A stretch of 64,000 nt of DNA, taken from positions 1 to 64,000 of the IMG/VR virus record IMGVR_UViG_3300034061_001913. One strand, 5' to 3'. Source of the DNA: a virus. A program made the position numbers and the translations under genes. Shown in pieces: positions 14,200 through 21,722 of this stretch (its first letter is position 1; each line of letters starts with the position of its first letter). The notes beneath the pieces are model-generated. The model was given only the letters and a program-made list of their open reading frames with translations, searched no databases and had not been told where the DNA came from.

Positions 14200-15036
14200 A
14201 TGAAAAAGAAAAGAAATTTATGGGTAATACCAACAGAAAAACCAAGTCGATTATACGAATTTGGCGGTCAATTCCACATTGAAGCAAGTTTACAAGAAAA
14301 TTTCAGGAGCTATAATATCTATATCACTTCTGATGAAGAAATTAAAGAAGGAGTTGACCAATGGTATTTAGATAAAGTACTAAATAAACCTTATAATTCA
14401 GGAGGGGCGCAATATTCATCTAATCAAGATGTAATCATATTAACAACAGACCCAGACTTAATCAAAAATGGCATACAAGCTATTGATGATACATTTCTTG
14501 AATGGTTTATTAAGAATCCAAGTTGTGAGGAAGTTGAAGTTGAAACTACTAGAGAAAGGAATGGTTACCATAGTAAACATAAAAAAAGATACAAAATCAT
14601 CATTCCACAAGAAAAACCTAAAACATACTCCTGTTGTGGTAGATGTAATGGTGTAGATGATATATGTATTCTTGATAGAGAAGAAGCTAAACAAAGAGCT
14701 GCAAACTATATGCGTTTAAAAGGTGCATTAGAAGTAAAGGAAGAACCACTTGAAGAAGCTGATAAATGGTCATTAGAAAAGGCTGAAGAATTTGCGTTAG
14801 AAAGATTTAAAAGTGACCATAAAAAAGGTATAGTTACATGGGATTTAATTTTAGAAGTGTTAAAAGTAGGGGTTAAAACAGGACATAAATTTGGTTCTAA
14901 ATGGCAACAAGAGCAAGACAAGATAATGTATAGTGAGTTATCTATTTATTTACAAGAATTAGCAGATAAAGATAGATTAAAATCACTAACTTCTAATCAA
15001 ATAAGAACAGCTATTGAACAATTTAAAAAAAAATAA
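14200..15036 (+). CDS. phage hypothetical protein, TEKPS family (copy 2)
   Basis: This is a paralogue of the gene at 1726: P-T-E-K-P-S-R-L-Y, I-Y-I-T-S-D-E-E-I-K-E-G, I-L-T-T-D-P-D-L-I, Q-A-I-D-D-T-F-L-E-W-F and N-P-S-C-E-E-V-E-V-E appear in the same order. It adds a Cys-containing segment (C-C-G-R-C-N) near residue 145. I choose ATG 14200 because it aligns with the start of copy 1; in-frame ATGs at 14164, 14188 and 14113 would extend the protein. The C-terminus is charged and helical. Function unknown. Confidence 0.72.
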   Translation: MKKKRNLWVIPTEKPSRLYEFGGQFHIEASLQENFRSYNIYITSDEEIKEGVDQWYLDKVLNKPYNSGGAQYSSNQDVIILTTDPDLIKNGIQAIDDTFLEWFIKNPSCEEVEVETTRERNGYHSKHKKRYKIIIPQEKPKTYSCCGRCNGVDDICILDREEAKQRAANYMRLKGALEVKEEPLEEADKWSLEKAEEFALERFKSDHKKGIVTWDLILEVLKVGVKTGHKFGSKWQQEQDKIMYSELSIYLQELADKDRLKSLTSNQIRTAIEQFKKK

Positions 15037-15037
15037 T

Positions 15038-15214
15038 ATGACAGTAAAAGAATTTTCAGATAAAACAAGTGAGTTAATTAAAATGCATCCAAATCAATCA
15101 GATTTATTATGTATTGCTACAACAGATGCTTTTGATGAAGAAGATGAATCACCAATGTTAGACCAACTAATGGATTGGTGTTTAGAAATATGTGCAAATA
15201 ATGTTACAATTTAA
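15038..15214 (+). CDS. small acidic hypothetical protein
   Basis: ATG 15038 directly follows the previous stop and opens a 58-codon frame (M-T-V-K-E-F-S-D-K-T). The product is acidic (D-A-F-D-E-E-D-E-S) and mostly helical. A start at 15014 would overlap the previous gene and is less likely. No family recognised. Confidence 0.55.
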   Translation: MTVKEFSDKTSELIKMHPNQSDLLCIATTDAFDEEDESPMLDQLMDWCLEICANNVTI

Positions 15215-15225
15215 AAAGAAGTAAT

Positions 15226-15531
15226 ATGGAAACACCTGAAAGCTGGGTAATATTAAAACTACCAAACAACTGCTATAAAGTTTTTGGAACTTGGGCTGGT
15301 GGTTATCTAGACGGGGATAGATGGAAGTTAAACTCTGGAATAGAAAAAGTTGAACAAGAAGATGATTACTATTATTTTATAGGATTTAGTGGGAGTTGTT
15401 ATAAGTGTCACAAGAAAGGATATGGAACAGCAACATCCTATGGATTAGGCATTCTGAATAAAATAATAGAGGAAGGAAATGGTCAGATTGAACTAATGGA
15501 AGATAGTGGTGATTGGTCAAATGTAATATAA
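15226..15531 (+). CDS. hypothetical phage protein (SGSCYKC motif)
   Basis: The 101-residue protein contains Y-K-V-F-G-T-W-A-G-G-Y-L-D-G-D-R-W-K-L-N-S-G-I and then F-I-G-F-S-G-S-C-Y-K-C-H-K-K-G-Y-G. I recognise the arrangement as that of a small family seen in Bacteroidetes and phage genomes, with no assigned function. The stop is followed by AACGGTTGCAGG, a block that resembles the cassette ends seen at 5.6-6.9 kb but without a visible partner. Confidence 0.6.
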   Translation: METPESWVILKLPNNCYKVFGTWAGGYLDGDRWKLNSGIEKVEQEDDYYYFIGFSGSCYKCHKKGYGTATSYGLGILNKIIEEGNGQIELMEDSGDWSNVI

Positions 15532-15588
15532 CGGTTGCAGGTATATTTAGTCCCGAATTTAAAAACGAAAAACAATGAATAACTAAAA

Positions 15589-15888
15589 ATGATAAAAGCA
15601 ACATTAGATTATTGGAACCCACGAAACGAAACGGTTGTAACTGAATCGGGATTCTGTTATCTTGATACCACATCGGTTATCACCAGAACGAAAGATATAT
15701 CGGATAATACCGAGATAGGTTTGTTTGAGCAATTCTACAAACTTAATAATAGTTTGCGGTATTGCAATGGCTCATACTATACGTTCCAAGATAAACAATG
15801 GGAAAACAAGTATAAAGAGTGGTTAAAGTCAGATGACTACAAGAAGAAATCGTTTGAACTTTATTACGGAAACGGAGTAGTTGATTAA
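15589..15888 (+). CDS. hypothetical protein
   Basis: The 99-residue product has an aromatic-rich beta-like N-terminal half and a charged helical C-terminal half (W-E-N-K-Y-K-E-W-L-K-S-D-D-Y-K-K-K). It sits between the small-gene cluster and the helicase gene, 57 bases after the previous stop. Function unknown. Confidence 0.55.
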   Translation: MIKATLDYWNPRNETVVTESGFCYLDTTSVITRTKDISDNTEIGLFEQFYKLNNSLRYCNGSYYTFQDKQWENKYKEWLKSDDYKKKSFELYYGNGVVD

Positions 15889-15899
15889 TTAAATTAAAA

Positions 15900-16949
15900 A
15901 TGAGTAATGACGTAAGAAAACAGTACCAACAAGAAGCTTTTGAAGCTTTAAAAGCAAGAAGCGGAGTTGCTGTTATGCCCGTTAGAACCGGTAAAACTGT
16001 TGTAGGTTTACACCTAGCTAATTACTATAATGATGTTCTTGTGGCCTATCCTAGTAAATCTATTCTAGAGTCTTGGAAGAGTGACGCTGAGAAATTTAAT
16101 ATCAACATAGACCATGTTACCTTTACTACTTTTAGTAGTTTAGTTAAACATGATTTGTCAAAGTTTGATGCAGTCATTTTGGATGAAATCGACCAAATTT
16201 CAGAAGCAAAGTGGCAATTTATTTGTCAAAATCGTCCCAAAATTCTAAACGGCTTAACAGCTACTCTTCCTAGAAAAGGAACCCGTAAAAGATTCTACAT
16301 AGAAAGTTATGCCCCTATTAGATATGAAATCAGAATAGATCAGACTGTAGGAGTTTTAAACAAACCCTATCATATCTATGTACATCTAGTAAATCCTTCT
16401 GAAGCAAGAGATATACCTAAACAGTCTGGCGGTTTCTGGAGTGAGAAAGCAAAGATTAACTTCTTTGAGAATCATTCCGGAGACAGCTTTGCTATGATGC
16501 TTAGACTTATACAGACTATTTCAGGCAGTCCTACTAAATGGAACAAGCTAAGAGAGCTGTTGAGTGACTTTAAAAGATGTTTAGTCTTTGTAGAGACTAT
16601 CCAACAATGCGGAGAGATATGTCGTTACAGTTATCATTCTAAGAACTCTGAAGAAGTAAATAAAGAGAACTTAAGAATGTTTAATACAGGTGAGATTAAC
16701 TTTCTGGCTACTGTTAACCAGTTAAATGCTGGTATTACTTTTCCTAATCTAAACAAAGCAGTTATTCTACATGCTTATGCTTCTAGTTCAAAAGCAGCAC
16801 AAAGAATAGGAAGAGCCTTAAACTACCTAGAAGGAGAAAAAGCTGAACTTCATATAATCTGCATGAACAACACTAGAGACATAGTTTGGACCCGTAAAGG
16901 TCTAGAATACTATGGAGCAGAAAACATCACTTGGATTGAACCAAAATAA
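15900..16949 (+). CDS. SF2 DNA helicase
   Basis: The 349-residue protein has the superfamily 2 motifs in order: Walker A P-V-R-T-G-K-T (Lys32), motif II D-E-I-D (95-98), motif III T-A-T near 121, and motif VI Q-R-I-G-R-A (301-306) with the arginine finger. It is a compact ATP-driven DNA translocase or helicase without extra domains. It begins the replication block. Helicases of this SNF2/UvsW-like size in phages process replication and recombination intermediates. The neighbours downstream lead to the DnaB-like helicase with small overlaps, so one operon is likely. Confidence 0.88.
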   Translation: MSNDVRKQYQQEAFEALKARSGVAVMPVRTGKTVVGLHLANYYNDVLVAYPSKSILESWKSDAEKFNINIDHVTFTTFSSLVKHDLSKFDAVILDEIDQISEAKWQFICQNRPKILNGLTATLPRKGTRKRFYIESYAPIRYEIRIDQTVGVLNKPYHIYVHLVNPSEARDIPKQSGGFWSEKAKINFFENHSGDSFAMMLRLIQTISGSPTKWNKLRELLSDFKRCLVFVETIQQCGEICRYSYHSKNSEEVNKENLRMFNTGEINFLATVNQLNAGITFPNLNKAVILHAYASSSKAAQRIGRALNYLEGEKAELHIICMNNTRDIVWTRKGLEYYGAENITWIEPK

Positions 16950-16959
16950 TACTTAACTT

Positions 16960-17151
16960 ATGAATAACGAAGAGTTATACTATTACTTAAAGGAGCAAGA
17001 AAAAACTGAAAAAGCAAAAAAAACTCCTCAAGAACACTTGACAAGGTTATGTTATATACGTAACTTTGATACCCCTAAAATTAAAAACATAAAACAAAAT
17101 GAAGTTGACATTTTACGAAGTCCTCTGGAAAATGCTGGAGAAGGAACGTAA
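16960..17151 (+). CDS. small hypothetical protein
   Basis: The 63-residue charged protein (Y-Y-L-K-E-Q-E-K-T-E-K-A-K-K) lies ten bases after the helicase gene and overlaps the next gene by 53 bases. The long overlap and low complexity make it the least certain gene of this block, but the gap it fills would otherwise be empty. Function unknown. Confidence 0.45.
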   Translation: MNNEELYYYLKEQEKTEKAKKTPQEHLTRLCYIRNFDTPKIKNIKQNEVDILRSPLENAGEGT

Positions 17152-17602
17152 GCTAGAAGAGTGGGTAGCCCTAGGATTATTAGTAGAAAAGCAGAATGAA
17201 TGGTATTGGACTATAGAGGCTCTAGACTCTTTAGGAGTTGAAAGTGCTTTGAGTCTTACCACTAATTTAGATTGGGTTAAACTATACGCTGAGAAGTTTT
17301 CTAAAAAGAACATAGGTATTATAGGCAAAACAAGTACTCCTAAGCAAATTGCTGAAAAGCTAGACAGGTTTATAAAAGAATATCCTGAATTTGACAAAGA
17401 GACTATTCTTAATGCCACAGATATGTATGTATCTTTTTGGAAGAAACAAGGCAAATCACAATTCATAAGAGAGGCTCACTACTTTATCTTTAAAAAAACA
17501 GAAAGAGGTAGCGAAACTTCTGATTTGGCTACTTGGTGTCAAAACTATTTATCAGAAGGAAACACTCCTAAGAAAGAAGATCGTTTTGGGGGAGACCTAT
17601 AA
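17099..17602 (+). CDS. hypothetical protein between two helicases (possible loader)
   Basis: The 167-residue, mainly helical protein contains a regular helical segment around 60-120 (T-S-T-P-K-Q-I-A-E-K-L-D-R-F-I-K, F-I-R-E-A-H-Y-F-I-F-K-K). It lies between the SF2 helicase and the DnaB-like helicase genes and ends two bases before the latter. That position, and its size, fit a helicase-loading or helicase-associated factor, but no ATPase motif or known family signature is visible, so this is inference from context only. Confidence 0.6.
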   Translation: MKLTFYEVLWKMLEKERKLEEWVALGLLVEKQNEWYWTIEALDSLGVESALSLTTNLDWVKLYAEKFSKKNIGIIGKTSTPKQIAEKLDRFIKEYPEFDKETILNATDMYVSFWKKQGKSQFIREAHYFIFKKTERGSETSDLATWCQNYLSEGNTPKKEDRFGGDL

Positions 17603-17604
17603 TT

Positions 17605-18741
17605 ATGCCGGGGAAGTTTGAAGAGATATACAAAAAGATTGAAGAGCACAGACAGAATAGATTAGAAAACAAATACAACTCTATTCCATGGGCACTAGAT
17701 CGCCTAACAGATGAATACAATTACCCAGGTTGGGTTAAAGGTAAAATGTATCTCATTACAGCTTCTTCGGGTATAGGTAAGTCTAAGCTTTCTAAATGGC
17801 TTACTATCATTTCTACTTATATGAAATGGAAAGACAATCCTTTTAATACAAGAATCTTTTGGTTTGCCTTAGAGGAATCAAAAGAAAAACTGTACCTAGA
17901 AGCGGTTTCTGTGTGTATTTATTACACTCATAATGTAGTTGTTACTCCAGAAATGATGTTGAGTTACGGTAAGTATGTGGTTTCCTCTAAAATCTTAGAA
18001 TGGATACAAGAGGCCAAAGAATCTAAGTTTCTTAAGTTCTTTGAGAATCATGTAGAAGTTATAGACCACATTTCTAATCCTACCGGTATAAAAAAACATA
18101 TCGAAAGATATTTTGATGACCCCTCTAAAGGTCAAATGGTGTACGAAGAAAGAGAAGAAAAGAAGTATCCCTTATACTATAACCATAAGATAGATGCTTA
18201 TTACTTTGTAGTAGTGGATCATATCTCTCTTTTACACACGGAGACAGTAAGAGGGGTTAACTTTGACTTAAGAGAAACTCTTAGCTTTTTTGTAGACCAG
18301 TATGGTTTAGAGGTATTCTGTAAGAGGTACAATTTGATATTTGTACCTATCCAACAACAAGCCTCTAGCGGTGAATCTCAAATGTTCACTAATAGAGGAG
18401 AATTAGTAGAGGCTAAATTAGAGCCGTCCTTAGCAGATTTAGCAGACTGTAAAACAACTCAACGGTCTGCAGATGTAGTTTTGGGTATCTTCGCACCTTT
18501 TAGATACGACATAGAGGTACATCAGGGTTATGATATAAACTACATGCAAGACAATTATAGAAGTGTTAGATTTTTAAAAGACCGTCTAGCTGGTTTATCA
18601 GGTAGATTAGGTATGTATTTTGCTAGAGGAGTCCCTCACTTTGAAGAGTTACCTAAAGCTCAGAATATGGGTGGACCTAAATATAACTATGAATATTACG
18701 TAAAAAAGAGTAAAAACGAACAGTTTAACTTGGAAAGTTAA
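17605..18741 (+). CDS. DnaB-like replicative helicase
   Basis: The 378-residue protein has the RecA-fold core of DnaB helicases: Walker A A-S-S-G-I-G-K-S (53-60), a Walker B-like V-V-V-D-H-I near 208, and V-P-I-Q-Q-Q further on (DnaB motif H3/H4 region). The N-terminal primase-interaction domain of bacterial DnaB is absent, which is common in phages. It unwinds the fork and pairs with the TOPRIM primase at 21723. A long insertion (about 160-200) carries charged residues. Confidence 0.82.
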   Translation: MPGKFEEIYKKIEEHRQNRLENKYNSIPWALDRLTDEYNYPGWVKGKMYLITASSGIGKSKLSKWLTIISTYMKWKDNPFNTRIFWFALEESKEKLYLEAVSVCIYYTHNVVVTPEMMLSYGKYVVSSKILEWIQEAKESKFLKFFENHVEVIDHISNPTGIKKHIERYFDDPSKGQMVYEEREEKKYPLYYNHKIDAYYFVVVDHISLLHTETVRGVNFDLRETLSFFVDQYGLEVFCKRYNLIFVPIQQQASSGESQMFTNRGELVEAKLEPSLADLADCKTTQRSADVVLGIFAPFRYDIEVHQGYDINYMQDNYRSVRFLKDRLAGLSGRLGMYFARGVPHFEELPKAQNMGGPKYNYEYYVKKSKNEQFNLES

Positions 18742-18764
18742 TATTAGTGATTTAAATTTGAATA

Positions 18765-19073
18765 ATGCAGAAAAAACAGATAAGTATACATCTTAGAATT
18801 ATATTACAAAAAATGTTTGAGAATACCAGCATTGAGTATTCTGACGAGTATGTACAGTCTGACAATTGGTATTTAGACTATCAATGGACAGAAGAACAAG
18901 AACAAGAATTTATAAACTGGTTAGCTAATTACCTATCAGAAAATGCAGATGCTAGAAAAGAACTTTTATACTCAAAAGTTAAAAGTAAAAAAATGTGTGG
19001 TCTTGCTGCTAAACAATTTGTAACTTTTTTTGGATGGACAATGGACTTAAAAAAAGAAAAACAAGAACTATGA
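18765..19073 (+). CDS. hypothetical phage protein
   Basis: The 102-residue protein has the stretch Y-Q-W-T-E-E-Q-E-Q-E-F-I-N-W-L followed by a helical region and F-G-W near the end. I have seen this small-protein pattern in Bacteroidetes phages without a known role. Its stop overlaps the start of the QTAVEWL array (ATGA), so the array is probably translated by coupling from here. Confidence 0.6.
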   Translation: MQKKQISIHLRIILQKMFENTSIEYSDEYVQSDNWYLDYQWTEEQEQEFINWLANYLSENADARKELLYSKVKSKKMCGLAAKQFVTFFGWTMDLKKEKQEL

Positions 19074-19288
19074 AACAAACAGCAGTAGAGTGGTTGATTC
19101 AAAAATTAACGAATAGGCAAAATGGAGTGTTTGATGGGTTGTTACATTTGTCAGTTGATGAAATTTATAACCAAGCCAAACAAATGGAAAAGGAGCAACA
19201 TGAAAATACTTGGTATGCAGGAGATGAAGATGGGGCAATACATGAATTTGAGTATTATTGGGAAGAAACATACGGAGGTAACAAATGA
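19070..19288 (+). CDS. QTAVEWL-family small protein (copy 1)
   Basis: ATG 19070 gives a 72-residue protein beginning K-Q-T-A-V-E-W-L-I-Q-K-L, with N-Q-A-K-Q-M-E-K-E-Q in the middle and Y-Y-W-E-E-T-Y-G-G-N-K at the end. These three blocks recur in the genes at 19637 and 19861. The family is common in phages and prophages of Bacteroidetes and has no assigned function. A start at 19034 lies inside the previous gene and is not needed. The stop overlaps the next start (ATGA). Confidence 0.75.
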   Translation: MKQTAVEWLIQKLTNRQNGVFDGLLHLSVDEIYNQAKQMEKEQHENTWYAGDEDGAIHEFEYYWEETYGGNK

Positions 19289-19437
19289 TAATAGCAGTTT
19301 TACTTATATTTTTTTTGATGTGTGTTATTACTGAAAAATCAGATTTTCAACGGATGAAAGATGCAGATGAGTTGCCTCCGTTTACAAAAGAAGAAGCATT
19401 TAATTACTACGAAGAAAATTACGGAGGTAACAAATGA
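19285..19437 (+). CDS. small single-span membrane protein with QTAVEWL-type tail
   Basis: This 50-residue frame links copy 1 to the next gene through ATGA overlaps on both sides. It has a hydrophobic helix at residues 2-15 and ends Y-Y-E-E-N-Y-G-G-N-K, almost the same tail as copy 1. It looks like a tail fragment fused to a membrane helix, or a degenerate family member. Confidence 0.6.
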   Translation: MIIAVLLIFFLMCVITEKSDFQRMKDADELPPFTKEEAFNYYEENYGGNK

Positions 19438-19640
19438 AATGTAAATGTTGCAACAGAGAACAAGATTTAAGATTTGGATTTTGTTTTGATTGTGCTAATG
19501 CAGAATCTATTATTACTGAAGGGGTTGATATGTGGGATGAAGAAGTTACTAAAGAAGAAGGTATGTCAATTATACTTTCAAAACTAAAAAAAATACTTAC
19601 AATTTACGGAGTAGTAAAAATACAAGGAGATGAACAATGA
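19434..19640 (+). CDS. small zinc-finger protein
   Basis: The 68-residue product opens M-K-C-K-C-C-N-R-E-Q and has F-C-F-D-C-A-N, giving a C-x-C-C...C-x-x-C zinc knuckle in the first 22 residues, followed by a helix (M-S-I-I-L-S-K-L-K-K-I-L). ATGA overlaps join it to both neighbours. Its role is unknown. Confidence 0.65.
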   Translation: MKCKCCNREQDLRFGFCFDCANAESIITEGVDMWDEEVTKEEGMSIILSKLKKILTIYGVVKIQGDEQ

Positions 19641-19864
19641 CAAACAATAAACAACAAACAGCAGTAGAGTGGCTTATTAAAATATATCTACAAACAAACA
19701 AGATAGATAATTTTGATATTGAACAAGCCAAAGAAATGGAAAAGCAAAGAATTGAAACTGCATACAACAAAGGAACAGTTCATGGGATTGATTATCCTGA
19801 AAGTACGCTACCACTAACTGGCGAACAATACTACGAACAAACCTACGGAGGAGGTGAGCAATGA
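19637..19864 (+). CDS. QTAVEWL-family small protein (copy 2)
   Basis: The 75-residue protein shows N-K-Q-Q-T-A-V-E-W-L-I, E-Q-A-K-E-M-E-K-Q-R-I and E-Q-Y-Y-E-Q-T-Y-G-G at the same relative positions as copies 1 and 3. The first 20 bases of the frame are the same as those of copy 3, indicating a recent duplication. Confidence 0.72.
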   Translation: MTNNKQQTAVEWLIKIYLQTNKIDNFDIEQAKEMEKQRIETAYNKGTVHGIDYPESTLPLTGEQYYEQTYGGGEQ

Positions 19865-20094
19865 CAAACAATAAACAACAAACAGCGGTTCAAAGATTGA
19901 TAGAACAATTAAGATTTACCCATAAAGAAGCGTATAATGATTTATATGAGGTAATTCAGCAAGCCTTAGAAATGGAAAAGGAACAGATAGTTGAAGCGTA
20001 TAAAGAAGGTTATAGCGATGGTGATTTTTACGAAGATGAACGCTTAGATAAAGAGTTAGCAGAACAATACTACAAAGAAACTTATAAAAAATAA
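19861..20094 (+). CDS. QTAVEWL-family small protein (copy 3)
   Basis: The 77-residue protein begins M-T-N-N-K-Q-Q-T-A-V-Q-R-L-I like copy 2, with Q-A-L-E-M-E-K-E-Q-I-V-E-A-Y and a final A-E-Q-Y-Y-K-E-T-Y. The Trp of the signature is replaced by Gln-Arg. It overlaps copy 2 by four bases (ATGA) and is followed after three bases by the Sak4-like gene. Confidence 0.72.
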   Translation: MTNNKQQTAVQRLIEQLRFTHKEAYNDLYEVIQQALEMEKEQIVEAYKEGYSDGDFYEDERLDKELAEQYYKETYKK

Positions 20095-20097
20095 AAT

Positions 20098-20763
20098 ATG
20101 GCACTATTAGTAGGAGTAATCGGTCCTTCAGGCGAAGGAAAATCAACCAGTATTAGAACATTAAATCCGGAAGAAACCATTATCATTGGTGTAGCCGGTA
20201 AGGAGCTACCGTTCAAAGGAGCTTCTAAAATGTACAGTTTAGACAAAAAGAATTATCTAGAAATCTCTACGTCTAAAGAAATTGTAGACTTGCTTAAAAA
20301 CATAAGCGAGAAAGGTAAACACGTTAAGAATATTGTTATTGACGATATTCAGTATGTTATGGGTTTTGAATTTATGAAAAGAGCTACTGAGATTGGTTAT
20401 ACCAAATTCTCTCAGATAGGTCAAAACATGTTCAACATTCTACACGCAGCTAGAGGTTTAAGAGCAGATCTTAAAGTATTTTGCTTAGGTCACTCAGAAA
20501 CCGTAGAAGATGGCGGAGAGATTGTTGCTTATCAAATGAAGACAATTGGCAAAATGTTAACAAATAACATTAATTTAGAAGGTTTATTCACCATTTGTCT
20601 TTACACCTTTGCAGAAGAAGGTAAAAATGGTATGGAATATCACTTCCTTACAAATCGTTACAAGAAGCGTCCTGCAAAATCTCCTATGGGAATGTTTGAT
20701 GATACAATGATTCCTAATGATTTGCAACTTGTTTCAAATAAAATTGAAGAATATTACTCTTAA
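20098..20763 (+). CDS. Sak4-like RecA-fold ATPase
   Basis: The 221-residue protein has Walker A G-P-S-G-E-G-K-S-T at 9-17 and Walker B N-I-V-I-D-D at 78-83, in the short single-domain RecA/AAA_24 layout typical of phage Sak4-type annealing/recombination ATPases. The following gene encodes a likely single-strand DNA-binding protein, the usual partner of Sak4. It probably promotes strand annealing or recombination-dependent replication in the cytoplasm. Other ATP-binding phage proteins share this layout, so the Sak4 label is a best guess. Confidence 0.72.
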   Translation: MALLVGVIGPSGEGKSTSIRTLNPEETIIIGVAGKELPFKGASKMYSLDKKNYLEISTSKEIVDLLKNISEKGKHVKNIVIDDIQYVMGFEFMKRATEIGYTKFSQIGQNMFNILHAARGLRADLKVFCLGHSETVEDGGEIVAYQMKTIGKMLTNNINLEGLFTICLYTFAEEGKNGMEYHFLTNRYKKRPAKSPMGMFDDTMIPNDLQLVSNKIEEYYS

Positions 20764-20817
20764 TGAGAAATCACCAAAGACAACTAAATAACACAAACAA
20801 AAAAACAAAAAAGTATT

Positions 20818-21651
20818 ATGGCAATTAATGTAAATGACGTAGAAGAAAACCAAGGTGGGTTTGAGAAAAAACTTTACACCGGTTATGCACCTGTTCAGAT
20901 TGTAGCAGTTAACCCCAACGAAAAAGCACTAGCTAAATTATTCGATGTTGACGTAGAAAAAATCAAAGACCCTGCTTATGATAAGACTGAGGGCAAAATG
21001 AGACTAGATTTCTGGTACAAGAATCATTCTTCTTGTGATACCGAACTCCTAGGCAAATTCAGCCTATGGGTAAACAATGATAGCGTTGTTGGCCAAAATA
21101 GCGGTAAAAAACAGTATATAGATAATTATACTAAAACCGCTTGGGCTATCGACTTGGCATCTTTAAGCCAAGACCAACAAACAAAAGACCCTATGTATCG
21201 CCTAGATACAAAGACAATCAGAGAAGCTAAAACTGGCGAAGAGGATGTTTACGAACTCCTTAAAGCTTATGCTAATGCTAGACCAAAAGAAAAGCCATTT
21301 GTGCTTGACTCTTGGGAAAGTATATCTAAAGGTAAAGTAGGAGAGTTGAAAGACTTCTTCGATGCCTTTAACCAAAAAGGTTCAGGTATCAAAGTTCCGC
21401 TAACTATCCGTGACGGAAAATATCAAAGTGTATTCACTAAAGGTATTATTCCTTTGAGCTCACCTGTAACCGACTATGTGAAGAAGAAGTTCCAAGGTCA
21501 GTATGGTTGTAAAGATTTCTACGGAGATTCTTTTATCTTGAAAGAATTCGTGGATGATGATAACCCATTTTTTGCACCTGATGAGGAGCCAAACTACTCA
21601 CCATCAAGTTCAGAAAACAACTCAGCACCTGGAAGCACAGGATTGTTTTAA
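20818..21651 (+). CDS. probable single-strand DNA-binding protein
   Basis: The 277-residue soluble protein has a mixed beta-rich body and an acidic, Ser-rich C-terminal tail that ends in a hydrophobic residue (D-D-D-N-P-F-F then S-S-E-N-N and final G-L-F). Such tails are characteristic of single-strand DNA-binding proteins that recruit replication partners. It has its own A-rich leader (ending AAGTATT-ATG), enriched codons and a strong terminator, consistent with the high expression an SSB needs. It follows the Sak4-like gene. The fold itself is not recognisable by eye. Confidence 0.62.
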   Translation: MAINVNDVEENQGGFEKKLYTGYAPVQIVAVNPNEKALAKLFDVDVEKIKDPAYDKTEGKMRLDFWYKNHSSCDTELLGKFSLWVNNDSVVGQNSGKKQYIDNYTKTAWAIDLASLSQDQQTKDPMYRLDTKTIREAKTGEEDVYELLKAYANARPKEKPFVLDSWESISKGKVGELKDFFDAFNQKGSGIKVPLTIRDGKYQSVFTKGIIPLSSPVTDYVKKKFQGQYGCKDFYGDSFILKEFVDDDNPFFAPDEEPNYSPSSSENNSAPGSTGLF

Positions 21652-21666
21652 GTTTTATTTAGGAAT

Positions 21667-21700
21667 AAAAGGGAAAGTCTTGTACTTTCCCTTTTTATTT
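21667..21700 (+). terminator. strong intrinsic terminator
   Basis: Perfect 11-bp stem (21667-21677 with 21685-21695), 7-nt loop, continuing into a T run. It ends the SSB transcript. Confidence 0.9.
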
Positions 21701-21722
21701 AACCCAACACCAACTTTGTTTT

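Noticed and set aside
15528-15560. Possible third cassette end (AACGGTTGCAGGTATATTTAG)
   Set aside because: The block resembles the cassette ends at 5.6-6.9 kb, but no complementary partner was found in the neighbourhood.
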